A stretch of DNA of 64,000 bases from Dipetalonema caudispina (GCA_013365325.1 JABVXV010000243.1:1-64000); one strand, 5' to 3'; numbered from the stretch's first letter, positions 1 through 13,787 are shown. Notes: generated by a model not told the origin, from the sequence alone. Numbers and translations: made by a program.

Positions 1-165
<165 letters not shown>

Positions 166-800
166 ATTACATCTTTTATCATTTAATACTTATGTATATC
201 TTTTTGCTATTCATTTTTTTTTGAATTGCATGCTTTTCAACGATTTAACACTTTGCATGTTTTTGTTATTAATTGCACTTTGCATGCTTCATTGTTAATA
301 TAATTTACTTAACATTTTTCCATCACTTATTGCCTTTCTGTTAATTTTTTTCCTTATAATTTTAACAAACTAAGTTACTAATCGATTTTTCCATTAGATA
401 TTATTGCATGCTTTTTACTGACACTACCTTTGCATGCTTTTTGATAGATTCACTTTTTCGGCATCTTTTTATTCATTTCACTTCTGTGTATTTCATTTCT
501 AATTTAATTTATTTTTGTACTGCTTCACGTTTTTTAACATTGTGTGTTTCATCTTTTGCATGCACCTTTTAAATAGATTTTTATTTGCTTTATCTTTTTC
601 GTTATTTCTACTCAATGCATATCATTTACTTTTGCATGCTTTTTTACTAAATTCACTTTTTTGTTACTTGCATGTACTTTTATGTTATTTTTGCCTTTTG
701 CATGTTTTCTCACTAATTTTTATCATCTCAAATTTATTTTGATCACTTTAATTTTTGCATGTCTTTTTGTTGGTTTTAATTATTGCATGTTTTTTTTTTT
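166..800. repeat. T-rich region with clustered TGCATG motifs
   Basis: TTTTGCATGC or TTTTGCATGT recurs about a dozen times, for example near 229, 257, 280, 404, 431, 557, 631, 668, 700, 755 and 783. Spacing is irregular, roughly 25 to 120 bases, in T-rich sequence. It looks like a degenerate minisatellite built on a T-tract plus TGCATG. The short open frame at 515-742 only reflects T-richness and is not a gene. Confidence 0.75.
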
Positions 801-1916
801 TTTAAATTGAATTCAAAACAGTGCGATTGTTATGAAAGTATACTGGGCTAACTTTCTGTTCTGATGAAAGCAATAAACGACTGAATCCACCAACGAATTG
901 AAGCGAAAAATTGAATCCATCAATGAATTTAATCAGTTTCATATTGCCATGGTTAGCTTTATTTCCGCTTGGGATTACATATTAATTTGTATAAGTATTT
1001 TCTAAACATTTTATTGAAACCATGATGATAAATATTTATAATTGACAAATAAATTCACTGGAGTGGATTCATCAAGCATTTGCGGAAGTGATGAATATTG
1101 TGGTTTAACAAAATTTTCACAAACATATAATTAAGTAAAAAGATAGTAGTAGTTGAGACTTACCTTACTATTTGAATCAAACATTTTGCATTTAACTTGC
1201 GCTAATTTGATATTTTTTTCCAAAATGCCTTTTTGTTCATAAAAAATTCTATCACTTTTTGTTTTGAATGGGAATAAAATGCAAACAAAACGAAGTTAAA
1301 TTCGTGGATCTTTTGCTTACTTAAACAGTGCTTGCTATGTTTCAGTGAATAAAACACAGAAGAATGGCACGGATTGGATCGATCAATCAATGATTGTTCA
1401 ATATTTTGGAAAAAATTCTTTGCCTGAAATTCGATCGTAAAAGTATTTCATTTGCTTCTCAGGTAAGCCAAATGCGCATCCCAACTTTCCCGATATTCAT
1501 TCATGTGCTTCTTTTATCGTCTTTTTTTTTTTTTATGTATTCTCAGAATCAGTAACGATGTCATCTGAAATCTTCCGCATCGTTTCACTGCCTTCTAGGT
1601 TTTATAGCAATTTTTGAAATTTTTATAATAACTGATAGATTACTGAGAACTTATTTGAATATCCGTGTTTTTGATTGCGACTTGCAAAATTTATTCAATT
1701 GTGATTCCTTTCGACAAAATTATGACGGCGTTTTGTGCAACTGAAAGCCTACCTTCTAAAAAAATCTATTTCAAGTTTTTCTTTTTTAAAAAAGTTTTTC
1801 GTCTCTTCTTTTTCTCTATCATTCGTTTATTTTTATTTAATTCTTTCCCTTTTCCTTCATTGCTGCTAACACCGTTCGTATCAAAAAAATGTTTATGCAA
1901 ATATAACAGAACAATT
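801..1916. other. Intergenic, downstream of the F-box gene
   Basis: AT-rich sequence without a supported gene. It lies 3' of the minus-strand F-box gene, so it should hold that gene's 3' UTR and polyadenylation site. I could not identify a confident AATAAA on the minus strand. The short frames here lack splice context and coding character. Confidence 0.6.
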
Positions 1917-4900
1917 TTAATCTTCCCAATCAGTCATTTCATAATCACTTTCCATTCCTAGGCTTGATAGCGGTATTGGTTTAACCAGGTCACCTTTAAT
2001 AACACGTACTTCGCGTTTTGATGATCTGGTATAGACATGTGGTGAGCGTATCGGTGCTGCCATACGACCCAAAATTTCCTGAGTATCCATACTTTCTTGC
2101 ATATAAAAAACTTGTACACCTAAAAGGAATGATAGATTGAATTTGATTACTTCAAAGAATCTATGTGATTTTTTTATTCCCAAAAAAGAAAGATAATTTA
2201 AACTGATAACTTAGGTCAGTATGGGAATGAAAAAGGAAGGGAAATAATAAATTTAAATTGCAATAACCGATTCAATTAAATTTTTTTTTGCTCATTTCAT
2301 TTTTTCTCACTATTCATTATCGTAAGTATTGAAAAATGAAGTCTTCAATGTCTGAGAAAGTATCCCTAAGTTGGCATTTTGAGATTTTATTAGCAGTTGA
2401 AGAGAAGATTGAATAAAAATTGATCGAATTTTCAGAAAAATACCTGAGTAAACACGTCGACGAAGCTTTCGTGCACATTCGATCATCTTACGCGGTGCTT
2501 CTTCGATTGCAAAAATTGTTAAATTTCTAGAAGCGAGAGCAGTTTGCCTTGGTTTCTGTTCATTAGAATAATTTGTAATGATCATTTGAGTAATTTCTGA
2601 GGCACTGGATGTAGAAACGCTACTTCGTGATGATTCTTTCCATACCTCATTTGTTAAGCTTTCTAGGCCTATAATTTTTCCATTTATTTCTAGTTCTATA
2701 ATTAGAAAAATTTAAGACAAACTTTGATGTCAAATGTCTGTTTCATTTTTGTTCCGAATAATAGCTTTACCATTAACCAATCCTTTCATCTTTCTACAGA
2801 TAATAATTAAATTCACTCATTTTTTTATTAAAACAGATCCCTCAAAGCATTGAAAAATAATCCTCAAACTTACAAAATTTACTTACTCCGATCAGATGAG
2901 CTATCAATGCTATTTTTGGATCCCATACTGTTAGCATTTCGTGAATTCAACCAGGAAGTTTTTCGTTGTGGCGGCTTTTCTTCCGGTTCTGGTTGTGGTG
3001 TTCCAAGTTGCGCAAAATTTGGTATCCGATTTGCACTATGATGTATCCTGAAAAAAAAAATTAGAAAACTAACATTTTGTTACTTTACAAAAATTTCACT
3101 CTAATTATTTCTGCAAACAGAAGAACATGAAAAATGAAATTATTTTCAAAAGGAATTATTTTCGATGAATATTATATTCATCACTTTACCAAAAAATTTC
3201 CCCACTAACAATTTAATAAATGAAAGGATCGGAATGAAATTGCAAGCTTTATTTAAAAGGAAAATGTTTGAATAATCGCGTACGCAGCCATTTTCTATCA
3301 AAAAAGATTTCTGATTCAACTTGTATTATATTTGAACGCCCAGATGGATAGTTTTAGTATTCCAGTATTCCAGTAGATAACTTTTGTCATTTAGAGGAAT
3401 GCATCAGTAGAATTTTGTCGAAACATCTAACATAGCATATTTTTTCAAAAAAGATTTCTGATTCGAAATGCTCAAATCAAACTGTTTGATCTATTATCCA
3501 CCCTTTAGTTTTAATAATTCTTGATAATTTTATGCACAATTATTTGTAACCATAGCTTACTTTAAGTTTTTCTATCATTACAACCGATTATCGTTGAGAA
3601 CGCTATCATTTCTTGATGAAATATTTAGATCAAAAATGATAAATGTCATAAAAATTTTTAAAGCGGTAATAGAATTACCTAAGCAATCGAATATTTTGTG
3701 GCATTTTGAATTCGATGAATTGAAACAATACAGCCGAATTGTAATGTCGAAAGCCAAGGCAATTCAATTGAAGTTTGCTCAAAAGTCGTGTAATCGATTC
3801 ATCAATTTCGGGTGTTTCACCCAAGTGAAAAACATGTGGTGGAATATCCAAATCTTCCACTACCTGAAATTTTATTCATCAGAATAAAATATCATTTTAT
3901 GAGAGAAATGAAGCAATGAAGGATAAAAGAGTGCTAAAATTGTGTCTTATGAAATTTAAGCAGTTATAAAAGGCGTATTTTTACAATTTTTTTACTGATA
4001 TTTTTATCTATTGATAGTAAATAAAAAGAGGCTTATCATCATTTGTCGAAACTTTATATCAGTTAAATATTTGCCTAAAGAAAGTCAGAAATGCTCATCG
4101 TTGCAATAAAAGTTATAGGGAAAGATGGCGCTTTCATAAATTTTGTGGAAAAATAAACTTTTAAATTTAAATAATTATGTGTTATTTTAATTGGTGAAGA
4201 AAAATAGAAACCTGAAGTTTAGCAATTGCTTTACAGTATCGATCTTTTTTACTTTCTTTACCATAAGTACAACCAATCGCCATCCGTTTTAAAGTCTTAT
4301 GCAATCGTTCACATAACGCATCAATTGCTTTTGAAGAAATATATAAACCTGTAAAAATTTTAATTTTATGCTTGAAAAATTTCAATAGGAAAATTACAGT
4401 AAGATAAGATAAAGTGTAACTGTTAATTAGAATATAAGTACGAGTAAAGATACTTGTAAATAAGTAGGTAAATATTTAAACAGGTAAATATATAAATAAG
4501 TTAATGGTACAATTATTGGACCTGTATGATTGAATACATATATATAATAGACAGATAAATAAATATATAAACAAATAAACAAATAAGACAATTATAGGCT
4601 CAAACTAATTTTTCTTTTTTAAAAAATAAATGGATAGGAAAAAATAATTAAATGACAAGCAAACAAATAGATTTTATTGTAAATGGAAAAAAACATCTCA
4701 TATATATTCAACCATATGAGTCCAATAATTGTACCATTAACTTTTAAATGTGACAATATTTAGCAATAACTTTTTTATGCCGAAAAAAAAAAAAAAACGC
4801 AAGAGTATAACGAAATAATTTTGCTAGTAAATTTCTGAAAATATAGCAGAAATTTTAATTTTAAATTTAGAAAACAAAAACTTTACCGACAATTTGTAAA

Positions 4901-6902
4901 TTAACAATGGGTCCTTTGATACATTCGGCAAGAAAGCATGGAAAAGCAGCTGTACATTGAGAACTGGACTGAAGAATTGTCGAATCGAGGACAAGAATGG
5001 ATTCCAATAGTGGAAAAGAAAATAAGGAATGCAATAAACGCCTAGCAGGCCTGAAAAAAAATTATATGACATTAATTTTTCTATGAAAAAAATTATTTTA
5101 AAAAAGTTAATGGATTTTCCTACTATAATTTAAACTTTTTCGCTTAATCCGTTGTTAATAACAGTAATAGCAAATAACATAAAAATGCTAAAATGATTGA
5201 AAGATACACTTTAAAGAGATATATAATTAAATTTGCAATGATTATGATTTAGACAGTTAGAGCTAAGAAATCAAAATAAGATGAAAAATTATAATATATG
5301 CAAATAAATGCATCGAATTATTGTCTTTTGTAATCAAGCAAACCTTTTTTTATCAAAATAGCAAGCCGAATTCCACATTCGCAAGGTTGTAATAGTGTGA
5401 AGTTGTGATAAAACATTACTAAATTCTTCACTTAAACATCCATTCCGGATCGTTAACATTGTTAATGATTGCAATCTGAAAATTGAAGAATGAGTTAAAT
5501 TATTATAATAAAATTCGAATTTACAAATTTGAAAAAGAAAGATAGCCTAAAATTCAAATTACAGAATTCAAAAATGAAATTATTATCAGGGTATCAGAAT
5601 TGAAGCATATAAATAGAACTGTTAGATATTCTACAAAAGCTTTTCGTAAAAGATTACCAAGTAAGAAAAAATATTTCATGAACCATTTATGGATTTTAAA
5701 AAATTTGAAAAAATAAAGTAATAATTGTTAACCTAGAAAGCATAACTTTTAGTGCTCGATTTGCATATTTATCAGAATTAAATCTTAGACTATACGTAGT
5801 AGCACGTGTATCCGTGAGTTGTATATGATATGTGAATTTGGCACTTTTGGAGTGTCGTACAATCCTTCGAGAAAATAGCATTTGCTCATCGTCATCTAAA
5901 ATTACATAAATATCATTTCTTCACTTATGTCAACTCTAAAAGTTGTTCAAATCTCTCAGTTTGTTATTTCTCTCATTGCTTTTCATATTTTTATCTTTGA
6001 AGTTATTTCAACTAAATTCCCTATCTTAATTTTTACAACACCTAATTAATTGCATAACTATAACACTTAACTAGCTACGAATTTCATTTCGTTGCAAATT
6101 GCGAGAAAATCATTGATACTTATATTCGTTATTATAATAATTATCGCTATCTCAATAATAATCTTTTTCTGTCAAAACGAAACGTTTTCCATACCATTTT
6201 GCTCAACGACCCGAATATCCACTGCTGTAATATCTAGCCATTTTCCATAAACTGTATGAAAATGCTTGCAACATTGCTGTAGCTTTAGACGTTCTAAAGG
6301 TGATAAATATTCAGAAAGCCGTAGCAATGCTGCTTCGGGAAAATAATTACCAAACATCAACGAGTTAATCCTTTTAGCAACATTTACAACAGATCTGCAA
6401 ATAAACAAAATTATCAAGTGAAAATTTAAATTTAAATCAAATTTTGGGAAACATATCCGCATAGATAATTATATAAACATTGGACGTAATATTTTATCAA
6501 ATACTATGATAATTTTGATGATTCACATTATCTCATTTCAAATATACATTTGTATGTCTAATTGGCAAAAGAAGAGAGAATAATCAGTTTCAAATTTACG
6601 AATAGCTTGTAAAAATTTTGAATTTCAAAAAAATAAGAAGATTAATTTAAATTCAAAACATTTATAGGTTAGATACGATCGAATTCTATTTTTACAAAGA
6701 TATATAAGATTTTGAAAAGTGGATTAAGTTAATTTTTTTCTGAACTTTTCTTATTCTGTTTGTTTATTCTAAACTTTTCAAAATATATGAATGGTAAAAA
6801 AAAAAAAATATAAATAATTCCATACAATTTTTCACAGATTATCAATAGTGAAGCAAAAATTAATGATAATTGCAAAAGGAATGCTTACATAAATTTTTTC
6901 AT
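1917..6902 (-). CDS. F-box protein, possibly with LRR-like repeats
   Basis: Ten exons (minus strand): 6902-6889, 6394-6195, 5895-5733, 5475-5344, 5050-4887, 4348-4212, 3863-3679, 3047-2887, 2695-2444, 2119-1917. They total 1611 nt, giving 536 aa with phases closing at every junction. An F-box lies at about residues 22-60 (YFPEAALLRLSEYLSPLERL, then CCKHF and KWLDI). Residues 110-330 have a leucine-rich, LRR-like rhythm (RLQSLTMLTIRNG, ITTLRMWNS). A Ser/Pro-rich, low-complexity linker (about 340-450) and an acidic C-terminus ending DYEMTDWED follow. F-box proteins recruit substrates to SCF ubiquitin ligases through SKP1; the substrate cannot be predicted. The first exon is only 14 nt (MKKF plus two bases) and is the least certain part; a TTTAG acceptor directly precedes its ATG, suggesting trans-splicing. 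I do not recognise a named orthologue. Confidence 0.8.
4500..4741. repeat. Long inverted repeat in an F-box intron
   Basis: Positions 4500-4521 and 4720-4741 are perfect reverse complements over 22 bp (GTTAATGGTACAATTATTGG plus AC). Weaker complementarity continues inward for about 20 bp (TGATTGAATACATATA against TATATATTCAACCA). The spacer is about 200 bp of AT-rich sequence. It lies wholly in the intron 4349-4886. It resembles a small palindromic, MITE-like insertion, but no target-site duplication was established. Confidence 0.8.
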
Positions 6903-6907
6903 CTAAA
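6903..6907 (-). promoter_or_regulatory. Probable spliced-leader acceptor of the F-box gene
   Basis: On the minus strand TTTAG abuts the ATG at 6902-6900. Nematode trans-splice acceptors often lie this close to the start codon. No spliced-leader RNA gene is present in the window. Confidence 0.45.
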
Positions 6908-7515
6908 TTTTTGAACAATTTCCGCACCACATATATAGCTATCTTTCTTTCTAACACTTCCTTTAGTTAAAATCATTCCTAATCAATTCTATTATAAGAA
7001 AAAAAAAAATCCTAAATATAATTTCAATTTTATGAAATTTTATGCAAAACATCAAAGAAACACAAATACAATTGCTATTAACAATGAATTTGAGAAATTT
7101 TTCAAACAAAAAAAGAAGATATTTCTCCAAACATTCAAAAATTGTGTAACAATGGTAGAAGAAATATGGCAACATACAAGAAATGATACGCGGAACTATT
7201 CAACAAAATAATTAATGAATGTACTAACAATTTTTAAATTTAAATAGAAAAAAAAAAAAAAAAAAAAACTATTTTCCATTATTTGAAAAATATTTTTGCT
7301 ACTGTATTGGAAACATTCAATTATGTGTAAAAAGCCTAAATAAGTATTGTAATTTTATTGATGAAAAAAAAAAAAAAAATGACAAAAATAAAATCAAAAG
7401 GAAAAAAAAAATATATCAATTGATGAAATTTAATGAAATGAAAGTAGTATCGTAAATTTAAAATATCTTCGTTCACATTTATTGGAAAGATTTGTGTAAT
7501 CGTGTCGAATAACAA

Positions 7516-7516
<1 letters not shown>

Positions 7517-7558
<42 letters not shown>
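7517..7558. repeat. (CA)n microsatellite
   Basis: A near-perfect CA repeat of about 20 units. It explains the VCVCVC-type translation on the minus strand, which is not a gene. Confidence 0.97.
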
Positions 7559-7559
<1 letters not shown>

Positions 7560-10535
7560 CACAGACGGTTTTCAACTGAATTAAAAACATTAAATTCAAT
7601 GGTAATTCATAATCAGTAATTATCAGCAACAAAATTTTTGCAAAACATTTGCTTCCAAATTACACAAATTACGAATTTTTTTTTTTTGTTATGGAGAAAA
7701 AAATGAAATTAAAAATAATCTTCGTTTTCTTCCTTTTTTTTTTTTTTTTTTTTTAAGGTAAAAGAAAGTTAATGGAAATAAGCAAAAGGATAAAATTTTT
7801 CTGCTTGCCAAAATATTTGTAGTGCAAATTTTAAATGGTATTTGTTCAATTTTTGCATAGAACATGAGAAAATGGGAAATTTTGCTTTTTTACTATCGAA
7901 AAATTTATAAACTAAAACTTATATTTCAGTGATGAATTTTTTGCATCGATATTTGATAGCATAGAATAGGATAATGTAGAAATTTCAACAGATAGATGTA
8001 GCAAGCACGCGATGAGTAAAACAATAGAATTTCGAAAGGTATAAATTAAAAAAGAGACGAAGGTTTTCTTTTTTCTTTTTTGAATGTTAAGAAATAAATT
8101 TGTTAATAATGGGAGACGGAAATTGTGTAAGGGAATAATTTAGAAAATGCAACAAATGACATATGTAATTTATGACAGATCAAATTTTAATAGTTCCATA
8201 GATTATCTGATAATTAAATGGAAAATCTATGGAAAAATCAATCTGAATCAGTTTTACAGAATGAAGAAATTCAGATTTTGTCTTATAACATTAATCCGAA
8301 ATTCCGCCAAATGATTCTCTTCCCAAGGAATTTGCGATTTCCGTTATTTTATTTTTATATGTGAATTTCATCAACTTTATTTCTTCGCCATTTGTTTGTA
8401 TGTAAATGAAAGATAATTTATTTCTATTTCGACTAATGAATTGAATTTTTTTCTTTAATCAATCAATTAATATGCTTTCAAAAAAATGCCAATTTTATTA
8501 TATCTTCCTTTATCATCGGTTTTTCATCTGATTCAATCAAAACGTCCTTGGTGACAATGTAGGTGTGACAACAAATTAATCAATACGTATCAGAAGCATT
8601 AATTAAGTTAAAAAAAAAAAAAAAAACAAATATAAAATTAATTTTGAAAGATTTGTATATTTTTTGTTTTTATCCTTATGCAAATATAGCTTTCACAAAA
8701 CTAAAAAGTATTTTATTGATGAAAAAATGATTTATAAACAAGAAAAAGAAGAAAAAATTGATGTTTTTTCTCAATTGCCAAAAATGGAAAAAATAAAAGA
8801 AAGAAAAAAAAGTTCAATTTAAATATAAATTTTTAAAAATGACAGATTTTCCTAAGTGATAAAAAGGGAGAATATAATCCTTTCACCCTTATCATTTCGG
8901 TTCACATTACGTCACAATTATCTGATACATTGTGTATGAAAGGGAAAGCAATTGATTAAATACGCAAATGATAAAATCATCATCATTGCCTTATTGTTGA
9001 TAAATGATCCGTAATTTTAGATTCATTCGGGAGAAAATTTAACTTTTTGATGATGCAAAAAATGAGGAAGGAATTAACTTTAAAACTTATCTAAGTATTA
9101 TTTTTTTGGCAAGAAATAATAAATAGTAATAATAATATTAATAATAAAATTGTACTGTATCTGTTATATGTGCTTCTGTAAATTATTAAATTAAAATTTG
9201 ATAAAACATTAGAGCGTTTCAATTATAAATGTCAAAAAAAAAAAAATTACAATTTAAATGCATTTATTTAATGCATTTATCACTTCGATTTACGCTTTTA
9301 AATTTGTATATTTTTGTCTGAAAAAATTTTAACGGAAGAAATTTTGTCAAAAAATCGAAAGACTATTGAATAATTAAAACGAATGTTATTAGGATTCTGA
9401 TTTCATGATATATAAAAAAAAAAAAAAAAACTTTACAAACAAGAATAGTTTTTTTTTTTATACATCAGTTGTTTAAATATGCTATTACATTTGTCTTTCT
9501 ATATTGCAATAATTTTAAACGATGCTATATTTCAAGAAATTTCTCAAAAAAAAAAAAAATGCTCAAAAAAATGTTACTTTTAAAGTATTGAATTCTTTTA
9601 AAAAAAAGAAAATGCACTACGCCAATATTTTTTAAATCATCGTTAATTTCTAAAAATTTTTACGTTACTTAAAAAAATTTTGTGTTTGTTTGGTGAATGT
9701 CAAACGAACTTTTACATTTGAGTGGTTAATTAAATGCAATTAATTGAAGGGGACCATCAGTCGACAAATTAATCAGTCTTTTGTTCATAAGGCAAAAACA
9801 CTTTTGCAAAATGTTACGAACAATTTGATCATCACAATAAGGTTAATTAGTTCATGTATCAAAATGATAAAATCGTTATCAAAAGATTTGCATTTTAGGA
9901 ACTTTTTCTCTTTTTTACAACGATATAAAAAATCAAGAAATGCTATCTTTTAGTATTACCAAAATGCTAATATTACACACTCATAAGTACATAAATTATA
10001 TAAATGTTTTTAAAAGTCTTCAAAAAATTTCTTAAAAAAAGAAGTAAAAATTTTTAACTTGAAAAATTTTAATAATATATTTAAAATGAATTCCACTCTT
10101 ACATTATGGATAAATGAATAATATAATTTGTCATAAAATAAATTAACAAATGAGAAATCAATAAGTCCTATATTGTAACATTACCAATAGTAGTATATAC
10201 TGAGAGAAGAGGTAAAAAAAAAAAAAAAAAAAAAAAATTAAAAAATTGTTAACAAAATAGTACAAGCAAAATTGTTATTAGTGCTATTATAATAATTTTC
10301 ACAAAATTTTTTACGCTTAAAATCGTTTAAGAGAAGAGGAAGAAAAAAAAAAAGAGGAAAAGCTTGAAGCAAAGTATTTATTAAGAGGGAAAGCCAATCG
10401 TTGAGAATACATTAAGGTGCACATTGTGCTAAAATACGGAAAAGTTCCTCTTTCAATTTTTTTTTTTTTTTTTTTTGTCTTCCTATACAAAAGAAAAAAA
10501 AAATAATAAAAGTATGAAATGGAAAAAAAAAGTGC

Positions 10536-10566
10536 ATCATGAAATGATAGGTAATCATTTCATGAT
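10536..10566. repeat. Perfect 13-bp hairpin
   Basis: ATCATGAAATGAT (10536-10548) and its exact reverse complement (10554-10566) flank the 5-nt loop AGGTA. No gene is adjacent. Confidence 0.9.
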
Positions 10567-11614
10567 AACAAAAGAAGAAAAGGATTAATGCTTTTTCTGC
10601 AAGAAAAAAAAAGAGGTAAAAATTATCAATTTATTAAAAAGGAAATATTTTAAGGAGTCGATTTTTACAATAATTCATTTTAAAGAAAAATAAAGTTATA
10701 AGTTGAAAAATTCTGTAAAAATTATCAATTCATTATGGAATCAGTTGCGAAATAAAAAACACTTGTAAAAATTTCTAAATTCATGAAGATTATTAATCAA
10801 TAAAAGTGATTTTATGTTTAATTATACTTGCATTTTAAATTTCTATCCTTTGCTATTGAACTTTTATATCCAAGAAAAAAAAAGTTACATTTTAATATGT
10901 AACAAAAAATTTTATTTTGCTGATAAGTCAATCATCTTTATCAACAATTTCATATGGTTGCAGATAAAAGAAGGAAGTAAATTTCATTTTCTAAAAGTAT
11001 TGAAGCATTTACAAAGAAGAATAAATGAATGGCGAAAAAATAAGCCTTTATATGTAATTGCTAAAATTTACTCATTCACAACAGAACATTATTAGTAAAG
11101 CGGAACTTTAGCTAAAAATAAGGAAGAATAAATCAAAAATTCGGAAGTAATTGTAAAATGTACTTTAATAGGAAGAAAGAAATGTATTTTTTAATTTCGT
11201 CATAAAAATTTTAGAGTGATTAAACGAAATGCAATTATTACGCACTAAACTTTGCTATAAATAAAAATTTTATTTTAACAAACGGAATAAAATTTTTTGC
11301 ACTACAAATTTGCTAATCAAAAAAATTTCCAAATAAATTTAAATTTTGGAAGAAAAGGAAGATATAAACATTGCACTTTTTGCAAAAAGCAAAAATATTT
11401 GGAACTCATAAACTTGAATGAATGAATGAATGAATGATAAATTAAGAATGCGGAAGTAGCAATCATTTTTCAAATCAATTTCTTTCCTTCTTCTCTTTCT
11501 TTTCCTTCTCTTTTTTCTCTTTTTTTCTTAAATAAAATAAAAAAAAAAAAAAAAAAATTTGTGAGAAAGTACAGTTCCTATTTTAACCCTCAACTCATCC
11601 CACTTGCAATTACA

Positions 11615-11648
11615 AATGGTGCAATTGACCATCATCAATTGCACCATT
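11615..11648. repeat. Perfect 14-bp hairpin
   Basis: AATGGTGCAATTGA (11615-11628) and its exact reverse complement (11635-11648) flank the 6-nt loop CCATCA. The stem is less AT-biased than its surroundings. Confidence 0.92.
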
Positions 11649-11939
11649 ATCAATACAAAATTTTTGCCCTTTAATTTTTTTTTTTTCATTGTTTTTATTA
11701 TCATTTTTGCAGAATCTTTACTATCTAATAATTCCTATTTCATTTTGTTTACATTTGTCTTGTTGATTTCTCATCGCTTTTTTTTTTTTAGAATTTTTTA
11801 TTTGTGCATAATAATATTAATTCTAATAATGTTATTTCTTGAGATTGATAGAATAATTAATATCTTTGTGATATGAATTCTTATTAATTATTACAACTCT
11901 TTACACCTCCACAGCATATTTGAGTTTTTTATTTACTTT

Positions 11940-12068
11940 AAAAAAAAGTTTTGAAGTCATGAGGAATGAAATTAAAAATTAGATGCAAATGATGTTTGCT
12001 AATTTCAAAAAAAGTTTTAATTCATAAGGAGTGAAATTAAAAATTAGACGTAAATAATATTTGCTTTT
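11940..12068. repeat. Tandem duplication of about 68 bp
   Basis: Two imperfect copies start with AAAAAAAGTTTT and share GAAATTAAAAATTAGA followed by TTTGCT. Copies start near 11940 and 12008. Confidence 0.8.
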
Positions 12069-13755
12069 CTATTATGTTTTTCTTTTCGACGAAAATTCTT
12101 ACGAAAAGATTGAGCTCTCATCATTAATCATTCAGTTCTGTTCAACACGTGAAACATTAATGAAATTATAGAAGGAAAGAAATGAGAGTAAAACTAGCTT
12201 AGATATCTTTTAAATTTAGACTAAAACGATTTGAGTAAAATGCCGTAGAGGTGCTTCTTCCTTCTTGCAAGATATTGCAGACTTTTATAGCAATTTACAA
12301 AGTTTTGCAAATTGTTAGGCCCTAATTAGGAATTATATGTCTAGACATAGCAAGACGAGAAACGATATTGAAATAACATCCTTTATTTGTGATTAACAAG
12401 AAAAAAAAAGGCTTTTTTCTTTTAATATTCAAGTCAAGTTTGATACGGTAATTAGAATAGGATGATTCCAAGTTTCATTTCAATTTTTTTAAGTTGTTAA
12501 AAAATTATTGGATTCATCCAAGATGGAAATATTTTTCACCAGAACTGTATTTTATTTTAAAACAATACCAAAACTAAGTGTTTTTCTTGTATAATTATAT
12601 TTTGAAATTATAGTAATTTTCTGAGAAAAACATTTGCTTTATTGTTTTTCGTTAGTTTCAATACTTAAAGATAATTCACATAAGTCATACAGTATCACGA
12701 GTGTTACAGTACCATTATATTCTTCTTTATTTTTACTTTAGTAAATGAATCTGTTAAGCACATGGAATATCTCAAGCATTTTCATTGCTAAATACTGTAG
12801 GTGAAGTCAAGTCTAAATATGCTTAAATCATCATTACTTTATGAATAATTCAAGATTTTTTTATACGCAACTAGACGAGCACTGTAAGGAATTACGATAA
12901 AACAATGAATGAAAAAATACGGTAATATACAATAACACATTGTGGCATTCAAAGGAACTATCAATAATATTATACAAGTTTTGAATTTAAAAAGATTTTC
13001 GCAATGTTTGGATAATTATCATTTAAATAACAAAAAAGAAAGTTGAAAGAAAAAACAAAGCTCTTATGTAATTATAAGTTTCGAACAATTGTTTTGATTG
13101 GAAAAACAAAGAAATAAGTAGATGTGATGATATATTTATAAAGGAAGCGCAATAATATCGTACTGATCAGCTTATCATAGGAATTTTTTATCGATTACGG
13201 TGTACCCATAAACTAATAAACAAAACTTTAGAACCTTCAGATTTATCAATTAATGATAGTCTTAGTAATTAGTGACTTTGTGATTAGAGCTTAATGTTTG
13301 TCCAATTTTTTCTCCTCGCTTAATAAATCCTCCTATCTCTTAATTCACCTATTTCAAAAGTTCGTTATATCATCTTTTGTAATAATATTTGAATTTTTGA
13401 GACATTTTTAAAAGGAGAAAAAAAGAAAAAATCTTATGAAAAAAGTGATTAGTTCAGCAGAAGGGAAAAAGAAGAGTAAAGTATGACGACTTGACATAAC
13501 TTATTACACTAATCACTGTATCATTATCGTTAGCATTGCTGATAACAATGATAATGTTTGGAATTATCCTTATCCAAATTACTTTGAAATAATTGTATGA
13601 TGGAAAGCTAAATTACATTTACACGAATCGAATGAATTATCACTATGACAGTAATGCCATGAAAGTTATTATGAAAAAATTTGTTCTATAAGTTTAAAAT
13701 AAAGAATTTGGAGCAAATGTACCAAACTTGCTGTCATTACAATGATAACATTTAC

Positions 13756-13761
<6 letters not shown>

Positions 13762-13787
<26 letters not shown>

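Noticed and set aside
7336..7632. Minus-strand 98-aa frame with VCVCVC run
   Set aside because: It is created by the (CA)n microsatellite and has no splice or homology support.
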